Source: Rhodocyclales bacterium
GTDB taxonomy: Bacteria; Pseudomonadota; Gammaproteobacteria; Burkholderiales; Rhodocyclaceae
Direction: 5' to 3'
Length of the DNA stretch: 9,455 nt
Assembly (NCBI GenBank): GCA_021413665.1
Contig: JAIOPW010000275.1
Span: 1-9,455, forward strand
Each line of letters starts with the position of its first letter. Positions within the stretch are counted from its first letter, which is position 1. The notes under the pieces are model-generated. The model was not told the origin of the DNA and did no database searches. It worked only from the letters and a program-made list of their open reading frames with translations. Below, one piece after another: positions 1 to 8,835 of the stretch. The position numbers and the translations under genes are program-made.

Positions 1-1221
1 GTGGTCGACGACGAGGTCGGAATACGCGAACTGCTGTTCGAGATCCTGCGCGACGAGGGTCACGACGTCCAGCTCGCCGAAAATGCGGCGACGGCGCGGG
101 CGGCGCGCGAGGCCGGGCGTCCCGACCTGGTCCTGCTCGACATCTGGATGCCGGATACCGATGGCATCACGTTGCTCAAGGAATGGGCCGGCAACGGCCA
201 ACTCAACATGCCGGTGGTGATGATGTCGGGCCATGCCACGATCGACACCGCGGTGGAAGCCACGCGGATCGGAGCGCTGGACTTCCTGGAAAAGCCGATC
301 GGCATGCAGAAACTGCTGGCGGCGGTGAAAAAAGCGCTGGAGCGAGGCGCGCGCAACGTCGGCAGCGGCCTCTCACTCGGTGCGTTTGCGCGGCCCGGCC
401 CGCTGCGCGACCTCAAGCGCCGCCTCGACCAGGTGCTGGCCAAGAGCCCGCTGCTGCTGCTGCGCTCGGCGCCGGGCGGCATCGTCGAACTGGTGGCGCG
501 CTCGGCGCAGGTAGCCGGCAAGCCCTGGATCGACCTGGCCGCCGATTCCAACCCGCTCAGCGTCGAGGTGCTGCAACGCGCCACGGGTGGCGTGCTGTGG
601 TGCGAGGAACTGGCACGCCTGACACGGTTGCAACAAAAGAACCTGCTGTTCGCCGCCGAGCGGCTGGATCGCTACAGCCTGCGCCTGGTGGCGGCCACCA
701 CGCACAGCAGCCCCGAACTGGTCGGTCTGGGCTGGGAAGAAGCCGGGCTCACGCGCCTGTTCGAGACCGGGCTGGGCGTTCCCGGCCTGGCTGAACTGAA
801 GGACGAGATCCCCGACATCGCGGCGCACCTGCTGACGCAGTTGATGGAAAGCGACGAAGTCCCGCTGCGGCGCTTTTCCAGCGCGGCACTCAACGCGCTG
901 CGCCAGCATGCCTGGAGCGGCGGCTACGCCGAGCTCAAGGGTGCGGTTAAATCGCTGGCGCTGGCCAGCCTGGGCGAAGAAATCGGCGAGGAGGAGGCAC
1001 TGCAACTGCTGGCACCCGCCGGCGAGCCGAGCCTGGTGCCGGCCGGTCTGGCGCCGGAGGTCATCGATCTGCCGTTGCGCGAGGCACGCGAAGCCTTCGA
1101 GCGCATGTACTTTGAATACCACCTGGCCAAGGACGGCGGCAACATGACGCGCCTGGCCGAACGAACCGGGCTGGAACGCACCCATCTGTACCGCAAACTG
1201 AAAGACCTTGGACTGCGCTAG
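1..1221 (+). CDS. NtrX-like response regulator with degenerate AAA+ domain (5' partial)
   Basis: DNA-binding response regulator of a two-component system, NtrC/NtrX architecture. Numbering from the first codon in the window: receiver domain 1-110, with acidic pair D3-D4, phosphoacceptor D47 in LVLLDIWMPD, S76 and K98; AAA+-like region about 125-325; Fis-type helix-turn-helix about 362-406 (NMTRLAERTGLERTHLYRKL). The sequence opens with VVDDE, which in receivers normally follows a short first beta strand, so the GTG at position 1 is very likely internal and the true start lies a few codons upstream. The AAA+ region keeps the family outline but lacks Walker A (LLLLRSAPGGIVELV where GESGTGKE is expected), the GAFTGA sigma54 loop, a normal Walker B (GGVLWCEELARL) and the sensor II arginine (WSGGYAELKG). 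It therefore probably binds DNA without ATPase activity or sigma54 activation. The trkA start is 6 nt downstream, suggesting one operon. A partner kinase (NtrY-like) would be expected upstream. The family is certain; the exact name ntrX is inferred. Confidence 0.9.
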   Translation: MVDDEVGIRELLFEILRDEGHDVQLAENAATARAAREAGRPDLVLLDIWMPDTDGITLLKEWAGNGQLNMPVVMMSGHATIDTAVEATRIGALDFLEKPIGMQKLLAAVKKALERGARNVGSGLSLGAFARPGPLRDLKRRLDQVLAKSPLLLLRSAPGGIVELVARSAQVAGKPWIDLAADSNPLSVEVLQRATGGVLWCEELARLTRLQQKNLLFAAERLDRYSLRLVAATTHSSPELVGLGWEEAGLTRLFETGLGVPGLAELKDEIPDIAAHLLTQLMESDEVPLRRFSSAALNALRQHAWSGGYAELKGAVKSLALASLGEEIGEEEALQLLAPAGEPSLVPAGLAPEVIDLPLREAREAFERMYFEYHLAKDGGNMTRLAERTGLERTHLYRKLKDLGLR

Positions 1222-1227
1222 AACATC

Positions 1228-2655
1228 ATGAGAATCGTCATCCTCGGTGCCGGGCAGGTCGGCACCTCCGTGGCCGAGGCGCTCGCCTCGGAAATCAACG
1301 ACGTCACGATCGTCGACCAGAACGGTCCGGCGCTGGCCAAGCTGGCCGACCGCCTCGACGTGCGCACCGTCACCGGCAACGCGGCGCTGCCCTCCGTGCT
1401 CAGGAGCGCCGGCATCGAGGACGCCGAAATGCTGGTGGCCGTGACCCAGTCCGACCAGACCAACCTCGTCGCCTGCAAGATCGCGCGGCACATGTTCAAC
1501 GTCCCGACGCGCGTGGCGCGCCTGCGCGGCGCCGATTTCCTCGGCGACGAGATGCTGCTCGGCGACGACATGTTCGCCGTCAGCCACGCCATGTGCCCGG
1601 AGCAGGACATCACCGATTACATTTCGCGCCTGGTGGCGTTTCCCGAAGCCTTGCAGGTACTCGAATTCGCCAACGGCCGGGCTACCCTGGTCTGCGTACG
1701 CGCCTACGAAGGCGGCCTGCTGGTCGGCAAGGAGATTCAGTCCATGCGCGAGCACTTGCCCGCCGATATCGACGCCCGCATCGTCGCCATCTTCCGCGAG
1801 CACCAGCCTGTCGATCCCACCGGCAAGACCACGATCGAAGCCGGCGACGAAGTCTTCCTGCTCGCCGCCAGCGAGCACATCCGGCCTGTGCTGCGCGAAC
1901 TGCGGCGCATGCAGGAACCGGTCAGGCGCATCATGATCGCCGGTGGCGGCAACATCGGCGCGCGCGTCGCGGCGGCGCTGGAGAAGGACCACGAGGTCAA
2001 GGTGATCGAATGTGATCCCCGGCGCGCCGAGGCTATCGCCACGCGCTTCGCGGACACCCTGGTGCTCTGCGGCGAAGCCACCGACGAGAACGTGCTGGCG
2101 CAGGAAAACATCGATGAAATGGATATGTTCCTCGCCCTGACCAACGACGACGAGGATAACATCATGGCCGCCTCGCTGGCCAAGCGCCTCGGCTGCAAGC
2201 GCGTGCTGGCGCTGATCAACCGCCGCGCCTACGCCGACATGGTGCAGGGCGGGCCGATCGACATCGGCCTCTCGCCGGCCCAGGTTTCCATCGGCTCGCT
2301 GCTCGCTTTCGTCCGTCACGGCGACGTGGCGCGGGTGCACAGCCTGCGCCGTGGCGCAGCCGAGGCATTGGAGTTGGTCGTGCATGGCGACCGCGGCAAT
2401 TCCAAGGTGGTCGGCCGCCGCATCGATGAGCTGCCGGTAATCCGGGGCGCGCACATTGGCGCCATCCTGCGCAAGGGCCCGCCGAAGACCGCGTTGCAGA
2501 ATGGCTTTCCGATCACGGTTTCGGGCGACCACATCGTCATTCCGCACCACGACACGATGATCGAGGCAGACGACCACGTCATCGTCTTCTGCACCCGCAA
2601 GGCGCAGATCCCCCAGGTAGAAAAGCTGTTCCAGGTCGGCGCCGGGTTTTTCTAG
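1228..2655 (+). CDS. trkA: Trk system potassium uptake protein TrkA
   Basis: Peripheral, cytoplasmic NAD(H)-binding regulatory subunit of the Trk potassium transporter; it assembles on the TrkH pore and gates it. At 475 aa it is slightly longer than E. coli TrkA (458 aa as I recall it). It has the expected duplicated RCK layout: first Rossmann fold with GAGQVG at residues 7-12 and acidic D30 at the end of the second strand, then a TrkA_C domain about 140-225; second Rossmann fold with GGGNIG at 239-244, then a second TrkA_C domain about 370-465. The end, VEKLFQVGAGFF, resembles the E. coli C terminus. The extra length sits in the last domain around residues 417-446 (GPPKTALQNGFP onward), probably a lineage loop insertion. 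The ATG is chosen because MRIVILGAGQVG begins exactly as the family does. The gap to the upstream regulator is 6 nt and to trkH 18 nt, so co-transcription is likely. No strong Shine-Dalgarno precedes the ATG. Confidence 0.96.
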   Translation: MRIVILGAGQVGTSVAEALASEINDVTIVDQNGPALAKLADRLDVRTVTGNAALPSVLRSAGIEDAEMLVAVTQSDQTNLVACKIARHMFNVPTRVARLRGADFLGDEMLLGDDMFAVSHAMCPEQDITDYISRLVAFPEALQVLEFANGRATLVCVRAYEGGLLVGKEIQSMREHLPADIDARIVAIFREHQPVDPTGKTTIEAGDEVFLLAASEHIRPVLRELRRMQEPVRRIMIAGGGNIGARVAAALEKDHEVKVIECDPRRAEAIATRFADTLVLCGEATDENVLAQENIDEMDMFLALTNDDEDNIMAASLAKRLGCKRVLALINRRAYADMVQGGPIDIGLSPAQVSIGSLLAFVRHGDVARVHSLRRGAAEALELVVHGDRGNSKVVGRRIDELPVIRGAHIGAILRKGPPKTALQNGFPITVSGDHIVIPHHDTMIEADDHVIVFCTRKAQIPQVEKLFQVGAGFF

Positions 2656-2673
2656 GCGAACGGCGAACTGAAT

Positions 2674-4128
2674 ATGGAACGCTACTACCCCGTGGTCCGC
2701 GTCTTCGGCGTGCTGCTCTGCTGCTTCGCCCTGGCCATGCTGGTGCCGCTGATTTTTTCCTGGTGGCAGCATGACGGCGCGGAATCCGCTTACGACGAAG
2801 CCTTCCTCCTGACCTTCGGTACGGGCACGTCACTCTGGTGGTCGGCGCGCAAGGAAACGCACGAACTCAAGGTGCGCGACGGTTTCCTCATGGTGGTGCT
2901 GGTGTGGTCGGTCCTTCCCGTGTTCGCCGGCATGCCGCTGATGTTCCAGCTCGGCGTTTCATTTACCGACGCCTACTTCGAGGCCATGTCCGGCCTGACC
3001 ACCACCGGCTCGACGGTGCTGGCGAACCTCGACACGCTGCCGCCGTCGATCAATCTCTGGCGCGGCATGCTGGTCTGGCTGGGCGGCATGGGCCTGATCG
3101 TGCTTGCCGTGGCGATCCTGCCGCTGCTCGGCATCGGCGGCCGCCAGATGTTCAAGGCCGAGACACCAGGACCGATGAAGGATTCGCAACTGACGCCGCG
3201 CATGACGCAAACCGCCAAGGGCCTCTGGGGCGTCTACGCGGTGGTCACCGTGCTGTGCATCCTCAGCCTGCATTTGGCTGGCATGAGCTGGTTCGACGCC
3301 GTCATGCACTCGTTTTCGACCATGGGCCTGGGCGGCTTTTCCAGCCACGACGCCAGTTTCGGTTTCTGGAATTCCCCTGCCATCGAGGCGGTCGTGATCG
3401 TCTTCATGCTGCTGGCGGGCATGAATTTCGCGACCATGTTCCTCGCCCTCTACGGCCGTTCCTTCCAGCCTTACCTGCGCGACCCGGAGGCGCGCTGGTT
3501 CCTCGGCGTCACCCTCGGCAGCGTGTTCGGCATCGCGATCTACCTGTGGGCGATGGGCACCTACCCGAATTTTCTGACGGCCCTGCGCCACGCGGCCTTC
3601 AACGTGGTGTCGATCGCCACCACCACGGGCTTTGCCAGCGTCGATTACAACCTGTGGCCCGCCTTCGCCCCCTTGTGGATGCTCTTCCTCAGCAGCTTCG
3701 CCACCAGCGCCGGCTCGACCGGTGGCGGTATCAAGATGATCCGCGCCATCATCCTCTACAAGCAGGTGTATCGCGAATTGATGCGCTCCATGCACCCCCA
3801 CGTGGTCTGGCCGGTGCGCATCGGCGGCGACCCGGTGCCGCAGAACATCCTGTTCGCCGTGCTGGCCTTCGCCTTCGTCTACATGTGCAGCATCGCCACG
3901 CTGACGCTGCTCATGTCCTTTTCCGGCCTAGAAATCGTCACCGCCTTCTCGGCCGTGGTTGCCAGCATCAACAACACGGGGCCGGGGCTGAACCAGGTCG
4001 GACCCGCCACCACCTATGAGGTGCTGACGGACTTCCAGACCTGGGTCTGCAGCTTCGCCATGCTGCTCGGTCGACTGGAAATCTTCACCCTGCTGGTGGT
4101 ACTGACCCCGGCCTTCTGGCGCCGTTAG
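2674..4128 (+). CDS. trkH: Trk potassium transporter membrane subunit TrkH
   Basis: Inner-membrane potassium-translocating subunit of the Trk system, 484 aa, the usual TrkH/TrkG length. The pore is built from four pseudo-repeats, each with a filter loop, and all four can be seen: TTTGSTVL at residues 109-116, FSTMGLGGFSSHD at 214-226, ATTTGFASVDY at 315-325 and NNTGPGLNQVGP at 433-444. The glycine-rich stretch SAGSTGGGIKMIR (345-357) matches the intramembrane loop known as the gating element in TrkH. Hydrophobic helices fill the rest, beginning with the first segment at about 8-30. It ends FTLLVVLTPAFWRR, a typical C terminus. The ATG follows the trkA stop by 18 nt with only a weak ribosome-binding site, so translation may depend on the upstream gene. 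It functions with TrkA directly upstream. No truncation or unusual residue is seen. Confidence 0.96.
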   Translation: MERYYPVVRVFGVLLCCFALAMLVPLIFSWWQHDGAESAYDEAFLLTFGTGTSLWWSARKETHELKVRDGFLMVVLVWSVLPVFAGMPLMFQLGVSFTDAYFEAMSGLTTTGSTVLANLDTLPPSINLWRGMLVWLGGMGLIVLAVAILPLLGIGGRQMFKAETPGPMKDSQLTPRMTQTAKGLWGVYAVVTVLCILSLHLAGMSWFDAVMHSFSTMGLGGFSSHDASFGFWNSPAIEAVVIVFMLLAGMNFATMFLALYGRSFQPYLRDPEARWFLGVTLGSVFGIAIYLWAMGTYPNFLTALRHAAFNVVSIATTTGFASVDYNLWPAFAPLWMLFLSSFATSAGSTGGGIKMIRAIILYKQVYRELMRSMHPHVVWPVRIGGDPVPQNILFAVLAFAFVYMCSIATLTLLMSFSGLEIVTAFSAVVASINNTGPGLNQVGPATTYEVLTDFQTWVCSFAMLLGRLEIFTLLVVLTPAFWRR

Positions 4129-4137
4129 GCGCCGGGG
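4106..4137. repeat. GC-rich inverted repeat across the trkH stop codon
   Basis: CCCCGGC (4106-4112) can pair with GCCGGGG (4131-4137), and the enclosed loop contains two copies of the palindrome GGCGCC (4118-4123 and 4128-4133). The trkH stop lies inside. No T-rich run follows, so this is not a classical Rho-independent terminator. It could slow or stabilise the 3' end of the trkAH message, or be a chance effect of GC-rich sequence. Confidence 0.3.
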
Positions 4138-4149
4138 CAAGGCGGGGAG

Positions 4150-4158
4150 TGCGATAAT
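4150..4158 (+). promoter_or_regulatory. Candidate extended -10 promoter for hemE
   Basis: TG at 4150-4151, one base, then GATAAT at 4153-4158: an extended -10 element one base from TATAAT, standing out in a GC-rich stretch. No good -35 hexamer lies 16-18 nt upstream, as is common for extended -10 promoters. Transcription would begin near 4165, leaving a leader of about 20 nt before the hemE ATG at 4187. This would separate hemE from trkAH transcription. Pattern match only. Confidence 0.45.
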
Positions 4159-4186
4159 CCGGCCTTTGAACGCTGGATCGCCTTTC

Positions 4187-5287
4187 ATGTCACCCACGGC
4201 ACGTCCCAAGAACGACACCTTCCTGCGCGCGCTGCTGCGCGAACCCGTCGAGTACACGCCGGTCTGGCTGATGCGCCAGGCCGGGCGCTACCTGCCCGAG
4301 TACAACGAGACGCGTCGCCGCGCCGGCAGCTTCCTGCAACTGTGCAAGAACCCGCAACTGGCCTGTGAAGTGACGCTGCAACCGCTGTCGCGTTTTGAGC
4401 TCGATGCCGCGATCCTGTTCTCCGACATCCTCACCGTGCCCGATGCGATGGGCCTCGGCCTGTATTTCGCCGAGGGCGAGGGGCCGAAGTTCGAGCGTCC
4501 ACTGCGCGAGGAATGGGCCATTCGGGATTTGACGGTGCCGGATCCCAACGTGCAGTTGCGCTATGTGATGGATGCCGTGGCCGAGATTCGTCGCGCCCTG
4601 GGCGGCTCGGTGCCGTTGATCGGCTTTTCCGGCAGCCCGTGGACCCTGGCCAGCTACATGGTCGAAGGCGGCTCGGGTTCGGCGACCGATTACCGCACGA
4701 TCAAGACCATGCTCTACGACCGCCCGGACCTGATGCACCACATTCTGGGCGTGACGGCCACCGCGGTTACCGATTACCTCAACGCCCAGATCGAGTCCGG
4801 GGCGCAGGCCGTGATGATTTTCGACTCCTGGGGCGGGGTGTTGTCGCATGCGGCCTACCGCGAGTTCTCTCTGGCTTACATGCAGTGCATCCTCGCCGGG
4901 CTCAAGCGCAGCCATGACGGCCAGCGCGTGCCCAGTATCGTCTTCACCAAGGGCGGCGGGCAGTGGCTGGAGGCGATTGCCGGCATCGGCTGCGATGCGG
5001 TGGGCCTGGACTGGACCACCGACCTCGGCGAAGCGCGCCGGCGTGTTGGTAGCCGTGTTGCATTGCAAGGCAATCTTGATCCGATGGCCTTGTTCGCCGC
5101 GCCGGAAAAAGTCGCAGCCGAAGCGCGGCGCGTACTCGACAGTTTCGGCGCTGCGGATGCAAATAGTCCAGGCGGCCACGTCTTCAATCTCGGCCACGGC
5201 ATTTCCCAATTTACACCGCCCGAGAACGTGAAGGTTTTGGTTGACACCGTGCACAGCCACAGCCGGCGCGGTTTCGCGCCGGGCTGA
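4187..5287 (+). CDS. hemE: Uroporphyrinogen III decarboxylase HemE
   Basis: Cytoplasmic enzyme of tetrapyrrole synthesis: removes the four acetate carboxyl groups of uroporphyrinogen III to give coproporphyrinogen III, without cofactor. 366 aa, near the usual length (about 354 in E. coli). Family hallmarks are intact: PVWLMRQAGRYLPEY near the N terminus (R30 and R34, propionate-binding arginines), ILFSDIL with the essential aspartate D80, GFSGSPWTLASYMVEGG with Y157, FDSWGG (212-217), and NLGHGI near the end with H337. The ATG at 4187 is preferred over an in-frame TTG at 4166: it gives the family-like N terminus MSPTARPKNDTFLRALL, and the TTG would lie at or beside the predicted transcription start. 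A GGA at 4175-4177 may serve as a weak ribosome-binding site. The 58-nt gap after trkH carries a candidate promoter, so hemE is probably transcribed on its own. A non-coding gap and then priA follow. Confidence 0.97.
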   Translation: MSPTARPKNDTFLRALLREPVEYTPVWLMRQAGRYLPEYNETRRRAGSFLQLCKNPQLACEVTLQPLSRFELDAAILFSDILTVPDAMGLGLYFAEGEGPKFERPLREEWAIRDLTVPDPNVQLRYVMDAVAEIRRALGGSVPLIGFSGSPWTLASYMVEGGSGSATDYRTIKTMLYDRPDLMHHILGVTATAVTDYLNAQIESGAQAVMIFDSWGGVLSHAAYREFSLAYMQCILAGLKRSHDGQRVPSIVFTKGGGQWLEAIAGIGCDAVGLDWTTDLGEARRRVGSRVALQGNLDPMALFAAPEKVAAEARRVLDSFGAADANSPGGHVFNLGHGISQFTPPENVKVLVDTVHSHSRRGFAPG

Positions 5288-5390
5288 TTTGCCAAGCCAA
5301 GTGGGGTGCGGTTTGGGCCGCCGGCTCCCGCGCAAAAGGCCACCCGCCAAGGCTTGCCGCGAAGGCAAAAAAGTGTCTCCGGTGGTTGAC

Positions 5391-5399
5391 TTACTCACA
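5391..5399 (+). promoter_or_regulatory. DnaA-box-like nonamer TTACTCACA (upstream copy)
   Basis: TTACTCACA differs from the DnaA box consensus TTATNCACA by one base. It is identical to the nonamer at 5555-5563, 164 nt downstream, and the two bracket the AT-rich segment. Being alone and imperfect, it would be a weak site. Confidence 0.35.
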
Positions 5400-5471
5400 G
5401 AAATCCGCCAAGCACGGGAAAACGTTGGTGACACCGTAGTTTCCGCAGCACGTAAGATTAACCAGTTGTTT

Positions 5472-5494
5472 TTGAACAGTATTATTTTGTTCAA
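5472..5494. repeat. AT-rich inverted repeat TTGAACA-N9-TGTTCAA
   Basis: Perfect 7-bp arms at 5472-5478 and 5488-5494 around a 9-nt AT-rich spacer, at the centre of the lowest-GC part of the gap. It could be an operator for a dimeric regulator, a small hairpin, or part of a DNA-unwinding stretch. No known regulator can be assigned. Confidence 0.4.
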
Positions 5495-5552
5495 CTATTG
5501 CACAAATATGAAAATCACCTTGCCGGACGGTCACTTAGGGGCGGCGGGGAGG

Positions 5553-5589
5553 GCTTACTCACAAAGTTATCCACAGAATTTGTGGGTAA
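5553..5589. promoter_or_regulatory. DnaA box cluster upstream of priA
   Basis: Three DnaA-box-like nonamers lie within 35 nt: TTACTCACA (5555-5563, +), perfect consensus TTATCCACA (5567-5575, +) and TTACCCACA (5581-5589, minus strand). The last two face each other across 5 nt. The cluster ends about 80 nt before the priA start codon. In proteobacteria, clustered boxes of this kind mark replication origins, DnaA-titration sites or DnaA-controlled promoters. The perfect box is direct observation; the function is inferred. Confidence 0.6.
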
Positions 5590-5604
5590 GCATTTTTCTC
5601 TTTT
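5553..5604 (+). terminator. Hairpin plus T-rich run, possible Rho-independent terminator after hemE
   Basis: GCTTACTCACAAA (5553-5565) pairs with TTTGTGGGTAAGC (5579-5591) over 13 positions, 12 Watson-Crick and one U-G in RNA, around a 13-nt loop. A T-rich run ATTTTTCTCTTTT follows directly (5592-5604). This would fit a terminator for hemE-side transcription or an RNA hairpin in a priA leader. The stem is AT-rich and the loop large, and it lies 266 nt past the hemE stop. It uses the same bases as the DnaA-box cluster, so the palindrome may instead reflect protein binding. Confidence 0.4.
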
Positions 5605-5671
5605 GCAGCAACGGGTTGAAGGCGTATGCCAAAACTTTTTCGAGCATTGGCCGGCAAGCGCCTGAACCCGC

Positions 5672-7650
<1,979 letters not shown>

Positions 7651-7654
<4 letters not shown>

Positions 7655-8835
7655 CGTCTTTTCAGGAACCAGAACCAACTGAGAACCTGCAGCGCCAGCA
7701 GCCCGCCAAAGCTGATCTGGTAGGCGGCGCGCGGCGCGTGGCCGGCGCCTTGCAGCATGTCCACCGCCGCACCGAAACCCCATTGCATGAGGAAGGCACC
7801 GACGAAGACCGTCAGGTTCAGAGCCGTATTCACGCGGCCGGCCAGCGCGCCCGCAAAGTGGCTTTGCAGCAGGGCGTAGGCCAGGTTGCCGACGGAGAAG
7901 ACCAGGCCGAAACAGAACCACAGCGGCTCGCTCGGCCCGATGCCGAGCACGATCAGCAGGGTGGCGAGCAGGCCCAGCCCCATGCCGACCTGCAGCAGGC
8001 GCAAAGCGCTGATGCCGCGCGCTGCGAGCGGCACGACCCCGAAGGCAATGCCGAGGAAGCCGACCAGCATGCCGCTGCCCATCAGCAACAGGTGGTGCGC
8101 CGCCGCCTCGCGCCCCAGACCGGAAAAGTTCATCAGCCAGGGCACGGCCCACAGGCCTTGCAGGGCGAGAAAGCCGCCGATGATCAGCATCGATTGCGGG
8201 GCGTAACGCCAGAAGGCTTCGCTGGTGAGGACTTCGACCAGGCCGGCAAGCTGGCTGCGTATGGGTTCCGGCCGCGCACCGCCGGCCTTTTCCGGCGTGC
8301 TGAAGATCGCCACAGCAACGGCAAGCCCTGCCGTCGCCAGCCCGACGAAGACGGCGCGCCAGCCGAATTGCGGAATCGCCCAGGCCAGTGGCGTCGAGGC
8401 CGTCAGCGCGCCGAGGCCGCCGGCGGCCATGATGGCGGCATTGAGCGAGGCTTGCCGCTCCGTACCGAACCACTGGCTGAAGGCCTTGAAAGAGGCCATC
8501 AAGCAGGCCGATACGCCGAGCCCGATCAGCGCCCGCGCGATCGCCAGTTCGGTCAGCGACGTGCCCACGGCGAACAGCGCGCAGCCGGCGGCGGCGATCA
8601 GCAGCAGGAAGGCTTCCACCCGGCGCGCGCCATAACGGTCGAGAGCCAGGCCGAGCGGCAGTTGTACCGCGCCGAAGGCCAGCAGGTAGGCGCTGGTCAG
8701 CAGGCCCAGGTCGGCGGCCGAAACACCGAGTTCGCGCGTCAGTTCGGGCGCGATGACGGCATTGACGTTGCGCAGGAAGTAGGAAAAGTAATAGCCGGCC
8801 GCAAACGGCAGGAAGATTCGGAGCCAGAGGTTCAA
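7651..8835 (-). CDS. Major facilitator superfamily transporter, substrate unknown
   Basis: Inner-membrane secondary transporter of 394 aa with about twelve hydrophobic segments in two halves. The MFS motif A is clear in the loop after the second segment: GLALDRYGARRV (G62, D66, R67, G69, R71, R72). The first half also has a typical stretch, LGLLTSAYLLAFGAVQLPLG. A hydrophilic linker (residues about 183-197, STPEKAGGARPEPIRSQ) separates the halves. Nothing identifies the substrate. The start is a TTG (8835-8833) that overlaps the TGA of the upstream MOSC gene in TTGA; a good ribosome-binding site GGAG lies at 8846-8843, 7 nt before it. Translation is therefore probably coupled to the MOSC gene. 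The TAG stop shares the palindrome CTAG (7651-7654) with the priA stop. A downstream ATG would delete the first helix, so TTG is favoured. Family certain, function open. Confidence 0.92.

Larger units (their letters stand above)
5288..5671. other. Non-coding hemE-priA intergenic region, 384 nt, AT-rich with DnaA-box-like motifs
   Basis: The longest gene-free stretch in the window; no convincing coding frame or RNA gene is seen. Its first 100 nt are GC-rich like the genes. The middle (5451-5520) has 20 G/C in 70 nt (about 29%), a sharp drop in such a genome. It then contains two TTACTCACA nonamers (5391-5399 and 5555-5563), a perfect DnaA box TTATCCACA (5567-5575) and an inverted TTACCCACA (5581-5589, minus strand). 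There is also an imperfect palindrome with GGAAA at 5417-5421 and TTTCC at 5440-5444 flanking GGTGACACC. No GATC site was seen within it. An AT-rich segment beside DnaA-box-like sequences is the composition of an origin or a DnaA-regulated promoter; which applies cannot be told from sequence alone. Confidence 0.7.

Noticed and set aside
373..2772. 799-codon open frame on the minus strand opposite the response regulator and trkA
   Set aside because: It lies antisense to two clear genes, is rich in His, Gln, Arg and Ala as expected from the reverse of GC-rich codons, and shows no domain I recognise.
2959..3801. 280-codon minus-strand open frame opposite trkH
   Set aside because: His/Gly/Arg-rich shadow of trkH with no family signature.
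4166..4186. In-frame TTG as a longer hemE start
   Set aside because: It adds seven residues not typical of HemE, and lies at the predicted transcription start; the ATG at 4187 fits better.
5354..5374. TTGCC-GCGAA-GGCAA hairpin followed by A residues as a terminator for hemE
   Set aside because: The run after the stem on the + strand is A, not T, and on the minus strand the T run lies on the wrong side of the stem.
5496..5504. TATTGCACA as a fifth DnaA box
   Set aside because: Two mismatches from TTATNCACA, at positions that matter, so not counted.
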